Below are positions 1-7,023 of a stretch of 32,536 nt of DNA, piece by piece. The stretch comes from Lachnospiraceae bacterium (GTDB lineage: Bacteria; Bacillota; Clostridia; Lachnospirales; Lachnospiraceae), in contig JAKSRS010000023.1 of the NCBI GenBank assembly GCA_024403515.1, forward strand, positions 1 to 32,536, in the 5' to 3' direction. The translations under genes and the position numbers were made by a program. Within the stretch, counting starts at the first letter, position 1, and each line of letters begins with the position of its first letter. The notes under the pieces are model-generated. The model was not told the DNA's origin, ran no database searches, and saw nothing but the letters and a program-made list of their open reading frames with translations.

Positions 1-2
1 CT

Positions 3-297
3 ATTAAGTAACGGAGATGTATCTGTAAGATTAACAAGCACACAAAATTGAAACCGGTTATTACGAGTAAAAAAGCACCGGAACTTAATCATATGGTTAC
101 AGCAATGATTGAAAAGAGTGCAGAGCTTGAGCAATAAATTTTACACCCGCCATGATGACAAAGACATTCGCAGAACACTTTGTGTTCTTGCTCATATCGT
201 TTGTCGCCCTATGAGTCTTCGCGTGAATATGCCCGATTGTGAGCAAGCTACCATCGGTCAATTCACACAAATCCTCGCATGGCTCGGTCGGCGCTAA
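3..297 (+). pseudogene. Unrecognised gene remnant at window start
   Basis: Two short open stretches lie in different frames. One ends at the TAA at 135-137 and encodes a lysine-rich tail finishing AELEQ. The other runs from about 109 to the TAG-free stop at 295-297 and encodes FYTRHDDKDIRRTL then a Cys/Arg-rich end finishing AWLGRR. Neither has a ribosome binding site or a convincing start. The pattern looks like the 3' end of a gene entering from upstream that has been frameshifted or rearranged. It is followed directly by a good terminator, which supports a once-transcribed gene end. I cannot name the family, and the second frame could be a chance open frame. Confidence 0.3.
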
Positions 298-309
298 ATT
301 CTTAGTATT

Positions 310-350
310 AAAAGCCTTGAGAATTCAACCTTCTTGAGGCTTTTTTCTTT
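310..350 (+). terminator. Rho-independent terminator
   Basis: A 12-bp stem pairs 310-321 (AAAAGCCTTGAG) with 333-344 (CTTGAGGCTTTT), with two G-U pairs and an 11-base loop, followed by a T-rich tail. It closes whatever gene entered the window from the left. Confidence 0.85.
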
Positions 351-463
351 TGGGAAAGTGAAAAATGTCCTTTATATGTTTGCGAGTTGGTGGTAGAATC
401 TTCATGAGTTTTGCGTGTTAGAGTGATAGAAATCGTATTTTTCAGTGAAGGAATGGTTATGAT

Positions 464-958
464 ATGAATCGCAGATTAGGCGTGAAAGATGATATAGAAG
501 CGATTACTAAACTGGTTCAGGAAGCAATAAAAGAAATGGAAAAGCACGATATATTTCAGTGGGATGGAATATATCCGACAGCCGAAGACTTCAACGAAGA
601 TATTATTAAAGGCAACTTATATGTTGTAGAAAAGAACAAAGAATTGGTTGCCGTTTATGTGATAAGTGATGAGTCTGATGATGCATATAAAAAAGCGGAT
701 TGGAAGTATCCGGATATGACGGCATATATTCTTCATAGGTTCTGCGTATCTCCCAAGTTTCAAGGGAAAGGAATCGGCAAACAATTACTTTTAGAAATAG
801 AAGCACAAATTAGAAACATGGGATATGAGTCTGTTAGGCTTGATGTATTTACTCAAAATCCCTTTGCTCAAAAACTTTATCGCCATAATGGGTATGAAGT
901 CAGAGGAGTGGCCAACTGGAGAAAAGGGTATTTTGAATTAATGGAAAAAGGATTATGA
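464..958 (+). CDS. GNAT family N-acetyltransferase
   Basis: A 164-residue protein of normal length for a single GNAT domain, expected to move an acetyl group from acetyl-CoA to an unknown amine. The acetyl-CoA pyrophosphate loop of motif A is visible as QGKGIG at residues 100-105, after the beta strand RFCVSP. The C-terminal part has the usual LDVFTQNPFAQKLYRHNGYE strand-helix that ends motif B. The ATG at 464 is preceded by GAAGGA at 447-452, and the N-terminus aligns naturally with GNAT starts. The gene stands alone, about 110 bases before the phosphatase gene, and is the first of several GNAT genes in this accessory stretch. The substrate cannot be deduced. Confidence 0.9.
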   Translation: MNRRLGVKDDIEAITKLVQEAIKEMEKHDIFQWDGIYPTAEDFNEDIIKGNLYVVEKNKELVAVYVISDESDDAYKKADWKYPDMTAYILHRFCVSPKFQGKGIGKQLLLEIEAQIRNMGYESVRLDVFTQNPFAQKLYRHNGYEVRGVANWRKGYFELMEKGL

Positions 959-1024
959 TTAATTCTTTCTTTTTTATTTATAACACTTAGTAGTTGTAGG
1001 ATTAATAAAATTCCTATATTGCGG

Positions 1025-1038
1025 TGAAAGTACTTTCA
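1025..1038. repeat. Perfect 14-bp palindrome upstream of phosphatase gene
   Basis: TGAAAGTACTTTCA is a perfect palindrome about 27 bases before the start codon at 1065 and just ahead of its ribosome binding site. It could be an operator half-pair or a chance palindrome. Confidence 0.35.
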
Positions 1039-1064
1039 GAACATGAATACTAGGAGGATATACC

Positions 1065-1607
1065 ATGCATAAAGTATATTTTGTTCGACATGGTGAGAGT
1101 GAGTGGAATATTGAAAATAAAATATGTGGTCAAACGGATAGTCCTCTGACTCAAAAAGGCCATGAGCAGGCTATTGAAACAGGTAAGATTATTCTTGAGA
1201 AACAGATAAAAGCGGACATGATAATTGCTTCACCATTATCTAGGGCGTATGAGACGGCGAAGCATATATCCGAGATAACAGGTATACCAATGAAGGTGGA
1301 CGAGAGAATAATTGAGCAGAATTTTGGCGTGTGGGAGGGTACTACACCTAGAAATGCTCCCGCATTTCATGAGGCCAAAAAGCAATTTATTGATAGCCAT
1401 GGTACAGGAGAAACTATGCTTAAATTAGCTCAAAGAATATATAATTTGCTTGATGAAATAAAAGCCGATAAAGACAAGACATATATTTTAGTAGCTCACA
1501 ATGGGATAGCCAGAGTAGTTAAATCATATTTTGAAGATATGACAAATGATGAGTATGCCGGTTTTGGAGTACAAAACTGTAGTGTAACTGAATTTGATTT
1601 CAGGTGA
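1065..1607 (+). CDS. Histidine phosphatase family protein (phosphoglycerate mutase-like)
   Basis: A 180-residue member of the histidine phosphatase superfamily, cytosolic and probably acting on a small phosphorylated metabolite. The catalytic RHG is at residues 8-10 (VYFVRHGESEWN), with His9 as the expected phospho-acceptor. FGVWEG carries the usual acidic residue region, and the second catalytic histidine is His145 in LVAHNGIARV. AGGAGG at 1052-1057 fixes the ATG. Cofactor-dependent phosphoglycerate mutases are usually longer (about 230-250 residues), so a general phosphatase of the CobC/GpmB-like type is more likely than a glycolytic mutase. The substrate is unknown. Confidence 0.9.
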   Translation: MHKVYFVRHGESEWNIENKICGQTDSPLTQKGHEQAIETGKIILEKQIKADMIIASPLSRAYETAKHISEITGIPMKVDERIIEQNFGVWEGTTPRNAPAFHEAKKQFIDSHGTGETMLKLAQRIYNLLDEIKADKDKTYILVAHNGIARVVKSYFEDMTNDEYAGFGVQNCSVTEFDFR

Positions 1608-1639
1608 ATCCATGCAATATCAAATAAGGGATGAAGATT

Positions 1640-1687
1640 ATGATTTTTGACGTAATGCATACACATTTTGATAATCCGGTGCAGTAA
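1640..1687 (+). pseudogene. Start fragment of a PHP/TatD-type metal hydrolase (tentative)
   Basis: A 15-codon frame begins MIFDVMHTHFDN and then stops. The order MIFD-x-HxH is how TatD-like and PHP-type hydrolases begin, with the HxH as metal ligands. It sits after GATGAAG and between two intact genes. It is read as the 5' stub of a deleted gene, not a working peptide. The match is short and the identification tentative. Confidence 0.35.
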
Positions 1688-1696
1688 GGAATCTAT

Positions 1697-2230
1697 ATGA
1701 ATATAATAAAAGAATTTGATTACAAAGATTATAAAGAAGATGGGAGTATTGGAATTAGACCATCAGTACGAGCAATTATTATAAGAGGCAATAAGTTGGC
1801 TCTGGTTTACAGTGAAAAATATGATTACTATATTTTTGCTGGTGGTGGAATTGATCAAGACGAAACAAATGAAGATGCACTTGTCCGGGAAGTGCATGAA
1901 GAATTAGGCCTCGAAGTTGTTAGGGAATCAATACGGGAATATGGATTAATTGTTAGAAAAGAACAAGGAAAGTATGATGATTGTTTTATACAGGAGAATT
2001 ACTTTTATATTTGTAATGTAACTGATAATATCTTGTATCAAAAGTTAGATACTTATGAAGAGGATGAGAGATACACACTAAGATGGGTAACTGCAGAAGA
2101 AGCGAAAAAAGTTAATTGCTTACATGACCATTCACAGCAAGAAAATGGCTTGTATTGCAATCGATTAATGGAAAGAGAAAATTGGTTAATAGATAGGTTA
2201 GTATCAGAAGGTCTACTGCAGCCATTATAA
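1697..2230 (+). CDS. Nudix hydrolase
   Basis: A 177-residue Nudix protein, expected to cleave a nucleoside diphosphate linked to another group with Mg2+. The full Nudix box is present: Gly50, Glu56, Arg64-Glu65, Glu68-Glu69 and Gly71, matching Gx5Ex7REUxEExGU with no substitution. A short N-terminal strand precedes it and a charged helix-rich C-terminus follows (RLMERENWLIDRLVSEG). The ATG at 1697 has TAAGGA at 1685-1690. The gene is flanked on both sides by broken gene pieces, so its neighbours give no clue to its substrate. The fold is certain and the specificity is not assigned. Confidence 0.93.
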   Translation: MNIIKEFDYKDYKEDGSIGIRPSVRAIIIRGNKLALVYSEKYDYYIFAGGGIDQDETNEDALVREVHEELGLEVVRESIREYGLIVRKEQGKYDDCFIQENYFYICNVTDNILYQKLDTYEEDERYTLRWVTAEEAKKVNCLHDHSQQENGLYCNRLMERENWLIDRLVSEGLLQPL

Positions 2231-2355
2231 TATGCAGCTGTAGACCAACGACAGAATTATTTAAATATAGTGCGCGGACTATAGGATTTGGTGAGTTGTC
2301 ACCAAAGTTTGATACGGGTTGGTATTATGATTTTGATAATATGGTCTATATATAA
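2212..2355 (+). pseudogene. 3' fragment of an unrecognised gene
   Basis: Immediately after the Nudix gene, in another frame, there is an open stretch without a start codon or ribosome binding site. It ends ...SPKFDTGWYYDFDNMVYI then TAA at 2353-2355. Its composition is protein-like (aromatic, acidic), unlike the AT-rich non-coding spacers nearby. I read it as a surviving C-terminus of a deleted gene, but I do not recognise the family. Confidence 0.35.
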
Positions 2356-2441
2356 ATTTCAAGTTTCATACGCCTGTGCAGTATTCTGATAATTCGGGCT
2401 ATGTAAATTCATGTTTTTTATTCGTTAGGAGGAGAACACTA

Positions 2442-2957
2442 ATGGAAACTGTAGAAACTAATAGATTACATATGCGTCGACTCATGCCTGATGATTACAA
2501 GGCAATGGCAGCATGGGATATGGACGAGCGCGTATATAAATACCTGTTGGGTTCGGCTTGTAAAACAGTTGAAGAACCGCTGGTGTGGTTACCTAAAAAA
2601 GACCCTAACTCTAAAACTAATATATTAATGCTTGTTACAGACAAAAGCGATGGACATGCTGTTGGAATATATGCCTTAAATTACATCCAAGAGCATGATT
2701 CTTATTCATTATCGTATGTTAATCGTTACGATGATTGGGGGAAGGGATATACTGTAGAAGGCATGAAAGCGCTAATAAATCATGCGGTTAAGGTATATGG
2801 AGCACGCAAGTTTGAAGGTGAGTGTGCCAAGGAAAACTTAGGCAGTGCGAGAGTCATGCAAAAATTAGGTATGGTATATGCTCATGACTCTTCATATACA
2901 AAAAGCGATGGAAGTAAAACATTTGAATCAGAAGTTTATACGCTTTCGATCGATTAG
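2442..2957 (+). CDS. GNAT family N-acetyltransferase, RimJ/RimL-like
   Basis: A 171-residue acetyltransferase of the RimJ/RimL-type subgroup, beginning METVETNRLHMRRL, the usual TERLxLR start of that group. The acetyl-CoA loop is represented by WGKGYTVEG, and the conserved C-terminal asparagine/serine helix by ENLGSARVMQKLGMV. AGGAGG at 2428-2433 sits 8 bases before this ATG, so the longer reading from 2376 is rejected. The known family acetylates ribosomal protein N-termini, antibiotics or small amines; nothing here decides between these. A broken GNAT gene end follows directly. Confidence 0.88.
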   Translation: METVETNRLHMRRLMPDDYKAMAAWDMDERVYKYLLGSACKTVEEPLVWLPKKDPNSKTNILMLVTDKSDGHAVGIYALNYIQEHDSYSLSYVNRYDDWGKGYTVEGMKALINHAVKVYGARKFEGECAKENLGSARVMQKLGMVYAHDSSYTKSDGSKTFESEVYTLSID

Positions 2958-3090
2958 GAAATCTTGCAAATATAAGAAAACTTCATTAGCTGTTCAGAAG
3001 CAGAATTACGCTGTAAGAATGTATAAAAATGTGGGATTTGAAATAGTTGATGAAAATGCAGAAGAATACATTATGGTTTGTCAGTTGTAG
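2958..3090 (+). pseudogene. C-terminal remnant of a GNAT acetyltransferase
   Basis: In a different frame from the preceding gene, the sequence encodes LAVQKQNYAVRMYKNVGFEI followed by VDENAEEYIMVCQL and a stop at 3088-3090. The pattern V-x3-N-x-A-x-R-x-Y-x3-GF is the conserved C-terminal end of many GNAT enzymes. There is no acetyl-CoA loop, start codon or ribosome binding site for it. It is a 5'-deleted gene, distinct from the intact GNAT genes on either side. Confidence 0.7.
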
Positions 3091-3128
3091 TGGCAAATTC
3101 CGATTTCAGTGCAAAGGAGATAAATCTT

Positions 3129-3611
3129 ATGATTCAAGAAATAAAGAAAGAAGATATATCACAGTGTGTTGAGGTAATAAGAAAAAGTTTTGCAACAGTA
3201 GCAAATGAATTTGGAATTACTGAGGAAAATGGTGCAAGATTTACGGCTTTTGCTACTGATGAAGGAAGAATCGAGTGGCATATGTTTGGTGAGCATAGAC
3301 TAATGTATGGATATTATGAAAAGGATCGTCTTATTGGCTACTATTCTTTGTTGATTAAGGATAACGAAGAATGCGAATTAAATAATCTAAGTGTGTTGCC
3401 AGAATATAGACATAACAAGATAGGTTATTCATTACTGGAGCATTCTTTTGAAAAGGCAAAAGAACTCGGATGTACTAAAATGAACATAGGTATTGTCGAA
3501 GAAAACACCGTATTACGAAGTTGGTATGAAAAATATGGATTTGTGCATACAGGTGCCGAGAAGTATGATTTTTTTCCGTTTACTTGTGGATATATGGAAA
3601 AGGTATTATAA
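3129..3611 (+). CDS. GNAT family N-acetyltransferase
   Basis: A 160-residue acetyltransferase starting MIQEIKKEDISQCVEVIRKS, a typical GNAT beginning. Motif A reads LNNLSVLPEYRHNKIG, with the acetyl-CoA loop RHNKIG, a slightly unusual version of Q/RxxGxG with Asn-Lys-Ile in place of Gly-x-Gly. The end WYEKYGFVHTG is the normal GNAT C-terminal strand. AAGGAG at 3114-3119 precedes the ATG at 3129, so the in-frame extension to 3078, which would overlap the upstream remnant, is rejected. The substrate is unknown. Confidence 0.88.
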   Translation: MIQEIKKEDISQCVEVIRKSFATVANEFGITEENGARFTAFATDEGRIEWHMFGEHRLMYGYYEKDRLIGYYSLLIKDNEECELNNLSVLPEYRHNKIGYSLLEHSFEKAKELGCTKMNIGIVEENTVLRSWYEKYGFVHTGAEKYDFFPFTCGYMEKVL

Positions 3612-3673
3612 AGAAAAAATCTATCTTATAGGTTTGTAGGGATGATAGAATTCCGAATTTACGGAGGATTAGT

Positions 3674-4078
3674 ATGAAGATAATTGATTTAGATAAAGAA
3701 CAAATTGAACAGCTTGAAGAAGCGCTTGAAGCATATGATGAAAAGCACATTACATATTCTTTGGATGGTAGAATATCTATAGGAATCGTGATAGGAGGCG
3801 AAGTTGTTGCTGGTTTGGACGCTTGTATGACTTGCTTTAAAATACTATATGTTTCCACAGTATTTGTGGACGAAGCGCACAGAAGAAAAGGCTATGGCAA
3901 GGAACTGCTGATTGAACTTGAGAGTCGAGCTAAAAAATTAGGAGCAAACACAATACGATTAGATACATTTGGTTATCAAGGAAAAGAATTTTATATTGCT
4001 ATGGGCTATGAACAGGCCGGCTTCTATCGAAATGACGAAGATGACTATGAGGAATATTTCTTCGTAAAAAGGATTTAA
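3674..4078 (+). CDS. Short GNAT family N-acetyltransferase
   Basis: A 134-residue compact GNAT. VFVDEAHRRKGYGKELL carries the acetyl-CoA loop RRKGYG, and FYIAMGYEQAGFY is the C-terminal strand. The first GNAT helix pair is shortened, and an acidic tail (NDEDDYEEYFF) follows. GGAGG at 3662-3666 precedes the ATG. It is the fourth intact GNAT gene within 3.6 kb. The sequences differ too much from one another to be recent tandem duplicates, so separate acquisitions are more likely. Confidence 0.87.
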   Translation: MKIIDLDKEQIEQLEEALEAYDEKHITYSLDGRISIGIVIGGEVVAGLDACMTCFKILYVSTVFVDEAHRRKGYGKELLIELESRAKKLGANTIRLDTFGYQGKEFYIAMGYEQAGFYRNDEDDYEEYFFVKRI

Positions 4079-4136
4079 GCGTTCTCATGACTTTCACTGT
4101 GAAATACTTGCTGAAATCGATGAGAAGTGGATTAAC
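4079..4136 (+). pseudogene. Possible 3' gene fragment
   Basis: A short open frame across 4085-4138 encodes HDFHCEILAEIDEKWIN and a stop. It has no start or ribosome binding site and looks like a C-terminal tail, similar to the other broken ends in this region. It may equally be chance. Confidence 0.2.
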
Positions 4137-4208
4137 TAACCATATTTTACAAAAAAGAGTCTGCAACCAATAAGCTATCATGAATTATTGAGTTGACTAG
4201 AGGTATTT

Positions 4209-4844
4209 ATGAAAATTATTGAAACAAATGGGATTACCTATTTAGAACTTTTAGAAGAAAACAGTGAATGGTATTTCGGTACAGATTATTCATGCGGAGA
4301 TTTGTACGAAGCAGAAGAAGCATATAAGGAAAAGGGCATGGTTAAGGCTAACAGACTGATATTCGTTCATAGGCCGGATGGAAAGCTGGTTGAGCCGTTA
4401 AAATTAAGCGAAAACCAGTATTTTGGGAGACCGGCTCAGATAGATGGAAACATTTACATTTTGCTTGTAGACTTTGGTAAACAAAATATACAGGTGCTTG
4501 ACTGCGGTGGGGAGTTTCAAAAAATAACCCTTTATGTGGAACTACCATTGTCAGAAGTAAAAGACTGCTATAACCTTTTTTTGAAAGGCAGACCCTTGAT
4601 GATAACCAGGCAAGGTGCTGAGAATGATTTTGAAGTTATTTGGCCCGAAAAAGTATCATATGAAATAGGCGACACAGAAGCTTTTCTTTTTAGAAAAGAT
4701 GAAAAATGGGTGTTTTCAAAATGGGAGGAAGAGCCCGATTATAGGGAAGAAGTTGTTTTTAGAAACAAAAGCGGTGTAATCACGGAAACGATTCAGGGCG
4801 GAAGCTTTCTTTTGCCAACCGGAGAAACCTGGATACTACAATAA
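4209..4844 (+). CDS. Hypothetical protein, beta-rich
   Basis: I do not recognise this 211-residue protein. It has no signal peptide, membrane segment or cysteine motif. Alternating hydrophobic and charged residues and many aromatic residues (WYFGTDYSCGD, NIYILLVDFGKQNIQVLD, WVFSKWEEEPDY) suggest a beta-rich soluble domain, with what look like four or five repeated strand pairs. AGAGG at 4199-4203 precedes the ATG. It lies alone between two spacers in the accessory stretch. The coding pattern is good and continuous, so it is likely a real gene. Confidence 0.75.
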   Translation: MKIIETNGITYLELLEENSEWYFGTDYSCGDLYEAEEAYKEKGMVKANRLIFVHRPDGKLVEPLKLSENQYFGRPAQIDGNIYILLVDFGKQNIQVLDCGGEFQKITLYVELPLSEVKDCYNLFLKGRPLMITRQGAENDFEVIWPEKVSYEIGDTEAFLFRKDEKWVFSKWEEEPDYREEVVFRNKSGVITETIQGGSFLLPTGETWILQ

Positions 4845-4900
4845 AGCTACTTCGGATGCAAAGAAATTTCGATGATTCGGGAAATCAAGGGGTAATTTAA

Positions 4901-5335
4901 ATGACACATGAAGAAAAAGCATTATCATATTTCCAGGATAAGTTCCATTGTTCTCAGTCTGTTTTGGCAGCATACGCTGAAGAAGTAGGACTGACAGAAG
5001 AACAGGCTTTGAAAGTAGCATATTGTCTTAACAGTGGAATGAGAAAAGGAGAAGTATGTGGAGCCTGTTCGGGTGCATTACTTGTGCTTGGAATGAAATA
5101 CGGACAGAGCCAAAAGGACGATTTAGATAGCAGAACACGAGCAAATCAGAAAACGGTTGAATTTCTGGAACAGTTTAAAAAGGAAAATGGCTCGTATATT
5201 TGCAATGAACTTTTAGGATGTGATATATCAACTGCTGAAGGCGCTTCGTACGCGATGGAGCATAATTGTTTTACACAAGTATGCCCTAAAATGGTGGCTT
5301 CTGCTGTAAAGATTTTAGAGGAAATGGAAAAATAG
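4901..5335 (+). CDS. C_GCAxxG_C_C family protein
   Basis: A 144-residue member of the C_GCAxxG_C_C (putative redox) family. The signature VCGACSGALLVLG is at about residues 52-64, with Cys53 and Cys56. Further conserved cysteines are in FHCSQSV near the N-terminus, in YICNELLGCD, and in NCFTQVCPK near the C-terminus. Such a set is thought to bind a metal or cluster or to form redox-active thiols, but the biochemical role of the family is not settled. AAGGGG at 4887-4893 precedes the ATG. A large hairpin follows the gene. Confidence 0.9.
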   Translation: MTHEEKALSYFQDKFHCSQSVLAAYAEEVGLTEEQALKVAYCLNSGMRKGEVCGACSGALLVLGMKYGQSQKDDLDSRTRANQKTVEFLEQFKKENGSYICNELLGCDISTAEGASYAMEHNCFTQVCPKMVASAVKILEEMEK

Positions 5336-5374
5336 AAATCTAAAATCGAATAACAAAGTAGTGTTAGCTTTAAT

Positions 5375-5429
5375 GCCACGCGAAACTTTCTTTTGCCTAA
5401 TATTGATGCCAAAAGAAAGTTCCCGTGGC
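5375..5429. terminator. Large stem-loop, possible bidirectional terminator
   Basis: GCCAC at 5375-5379 pairs with GTGGC at 5425-5429, and AACTTTCTTTTG at 5384-5395 pairs perfectly with CAAAAGAAAGTT at 5410-5421, separated by a small internal loop. The terminal loop is 14 bases. There is no T run after it on either strand, so it is either a weak terminator, an mRNA stabilising hairpin or a small palindromic repeat. Confidence 0.5.
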
Positions 5430-5561
5430 TATTCTATATGCATCGTTAAGAAATATAGTAGCAACGATAAATAATTCTTTCTTGTAAAGATAAAGCAATC
5501 TTAAAGATGATTTAAAGAAATTCAATAGAAACGATGAGTATATTTGAAGGAGAGATACAGA

Positions 5562-6116
5562 ATGCAGCTTACTTTAGAAAAAGGAAGTCCTAAGGACTAT
5601 TCAGACAGATTGGACAAGGAACAAAGATGTTACGCACTCCTTGATGAACTAAATCTTTCTTACTGGAGATGTGATCATCCTGATGCTAATGCTAATACTA
5701 TGCAGGACTGCCTTGAGATAGATGGAATATTGGAAGCTGTAGTTTGCAAAAATCTTTTTTTGTGTAACAGACAGCATACACAGTTTTATCTTTTAATGAT
5801 GCCGGGCGATAAGGTGTTTAAAACTAAAGAGTTAAGCGGGCAGCTTGGCTGTGCAAGACTTAGTTTTGCTGAGCCTGAATATATGGAAGAACTTTTGGAT
5901 ATTACTCCGGGTTCGGTAAGCGTACTTGGCTTGATGAACGATAAAGAAAACAAGGTCCAGTTAATAGTTGACGAAGACGTATTAAAGGGTGAGTTTGTCG
6001 GATGCCATCCATGCATAAATACAAGTAGCCTGAAGTTATATACACAAGATATATTTGGCCCTCTTTTAAAGGCTATGCATCATGACATGATAAAAGTGCA
6101 GCTTGTCGGCGAATAA
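5562..6116 (+). CDS. Prolyl-tRNA editing protein (YbaK/ProX-type, PrdX-like)
   Basis: A 184-residue YbaK/EbsC-superfamily protein of the ProX/PrdX branch. This branch hydrolyses mischarged aminoacyl-tRNAs (typically Ala- or Cys-tRNA-Pro) in trans. The N-terminal half (ALLDELNLSYWRCDHPDA) matches the start of the editing domain, VVCKNLFLCNRQ holds the conserved lysine (CKNLFL), and SVSVLGLMND and VGCHPCINTSSLKL match the G-x-vsp-xgl and GxHP motifs. AAGGAGAG at 5547-5554 points to the ATG at 5562 and not the in-frame TTG at 5544. It stands alone, away from any proline reductase genes, so a general editing role is the more likely one. Confidence 0.88.
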   Translation: MQLTLEKGSPKDYSDRLDKEQRCYALLDELNLSYWRCDHPDANANTMQDCLEIDGILEAVVCKNLFLCNRQHTQFYLLMMPGDKVFKTKELSGQLGCARLSFAEPEYMEELLDITPGSVSVLGLMNDKENKVQLIVDEDVLKGEFVGCHPCINTSSLKLYTQDIFGPLLKAMHHDMIKVQLVGE

Positions 6117-6121
6117 TATCA

Positions 6122-6168
6122 AAGGTCATCAGTTTCTAAAGAATCAGATTCTTTTCTGTGATGGCCTT
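6122..6168 (+). other. Stem-loop between editing gene and DUF402 gene
   Basis: AAGGTCATCA (6122-6131) pairs with TGATGGCCTT (6159-6168) with one G-U pair, and a second inner stem pairs AAAGAATC with the following ATTCTTT. No T run follows, so efficient termination is unlikely. It may protect the upstream message or partly terminate. Confidence 0.45.
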
Positions 6169-6183
6169 GGTTTGAGGTGAATA

Positions 6184-6711
6184 GTGAAAAGAAGCGACTT
6201 ATCATATGGTGAATGGAAATGCATAACTAAAAAAGAAACAAACAGGAAATTTGTTAAGACAGATAATTTTGAAGGTTATGTCGAAGTAATTGATATAAAG
6301 GAAGTAACGACGCCACAGATTTGGAAACATAATGGCGAAGACATTGTTGTTTGCGATAAAGGGCTTAAGTGGATTTCTATGCTGCCCCAAGATGATTATT
6401 ATTGTATTACGGCAATGCTAAATGAGAATGGTGAGATTATTCTTTGGTATATAGACATGATTGCAGGCCAGGGGCTACTTGATGACGGGACCCCGTATTT
6501 TGATGATTTGTATTTAGATTTGGTCGTTTATCGGGATGGGACTATAGTCGTTGACGATATGGATGAACTTCAAGAGGCTTTAAAGACTAAAGATATTACA
6601 TTAGAGCAATATAATCTTGCTATATGTACGAGCAGAAAACTTCAAGACGGACTACTGAAAAATATTGATATGTTCAAGCAATTCACATATGAACTGGGGG
6701 GACGGGGTTAG
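6184..6711 (+). CDS. DUF402 domain protein
   Basis: A 175-residue protein with the DUF402 core: WYIDMIAGQG followed by YFDDLYLDLVVYRDGTIVVD and DMDELQEALKTKDITLEQYN. Some family members are nucleoside di-/triphosphatases, with the acidic DLYLDLV-type segment binding metal; whether this one is active is unknown. The start is GTG at 6184 with GAGGTG just upstream. The last residues (GGRG) and the TAG stop at 6709-6711 are supplied by a dispersed palindromic repeat, so the original C-terminus may have been replaced by that element. The DUF402 core itself appears complete. Confidence 0.82.
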   Translation: MKRSDLSYGEWKCITKKETNRKFVKTDNFEGYVEVIDIKEVTTPQIWKHNGEDIVVCDKGLKWISMLPQDDYYCITAMLNENGEIILWYIDMIAGQGLLDDGTPYFDDLYLDLVVYRDGTIVVDDMDELQEALKTKDITLEQYNLAICTSRKLQDGLLKNIDMFKQFTYELGGRG

Positions 6712-6740
6712 CGGTTCACATGTGAACCGCTAACCCGTCC
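6700..6740. repeat. REP-like palindrome, two inverted copies
   Basis: Positions 6700-6720 and 6721-6740 are inverted copies of the unit TGAACCGCTAACC(C)CGTCC, meeting at ACATGT with no spacer. The arms differ by one G. The palindrome would form a 20-bp hairpin. It overlaps the last codons of the DUF402 gene. Confidence 0.9.
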
Positions 6741-6763
6741 TTGGGGGCAATAGGCAACGGAAA

Positions 6764-6785
6764 ATGAACCACTAACCCCGTCCCC
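6764..6785 (+). repeat. REP-like repeat, third copy
   Basis: TGAACCACTAACCCCGTCCC at 6764-6783 is a direct copy of the right arm at 6722-6740, with A for G at one position and one added C. The bases before it (GGCAACGGAAAA) also resemble those before the copy at 8499, so the shared unit is about 30 bases. Confidence 0.85.
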
Positions 6786-6857
6786 TGGGTTCGCTTTCGT
6801 ATAGAAAGTTTCGAAAACGTTAATAATATGTTCATAGCGTATCGTGCTTTTATGTAT

Positions 6858-6863
6858 TATAAT
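6858..6863 (+). promoter_or_regulatory. Probable -10 element for the citrate synthase leader
   Basis: A perfect TATAAT lies about 20 bases ahead of the predicted aptamer. The -35 region is weak (TAGCGT at 6835-6840 with 17-base spacing), so only the -10 is asserted. Confidence 0.55.
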
Positions 6864-6887
6864 AAGTAAATAAATGCAAAAATGTTG

Positions 6888-6985
6888 AGTGCTTTTTAAG
6901 CAGCGGAAGAACCAATTATTGGGGCGTATCCTTTACAGGAAGGCTACCTCAGCCTAGCCCGTCAGCTAATTTCGTCAGGCAGAGG
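6888..6985 (+). promoter_or_regulatory. c-di-AMP riboswitch aptamer (ydaO/yuaA class)
   Basis: The leader matches the conserved core of the ydaO class in order. GGAAGAACC at 6904-6912 is followed by GGGG at 6921-6924 and ATCC/GGA around a short loop (6928-6940). Next comes a GGC/GCC hairpin (6942-6954), then CCCGTCAGCTAATTTCGTCA at 6958-6977 and GGCA. The CCCG-CAGCTAA-CG segment is the most diagnostic part. P1 can be TGCT (6890-6893) with GGCA (6978-6981). In known members c-di-AMP binding closes P1 and turns expression off. It lies directly upstream of an intrinsic terminator and the citrate synthase start. The assignment was made by eye against the remembered consensus, without a covariance-model search. 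Confidence 0.85.
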
Positions 6986-7023
6986 ATTTGCAGCATCATA
7001 TGCCATGAGTGCTTTTTATCCTG

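Noticed and set aside
2878..3090. A 70-residue gene overlapping the RimJ/RimL-like gene
   Set aside because: Its first 25 codons merely read the upstream gene in another frame; only the GNAT-like tail is meaningful, and that is a remnant.
3999..4181. Minus-strand open frame over the end of the short GNAT gene
   Set aside because: No start signal and no domain; it is the shadow of a coding region and spacer.
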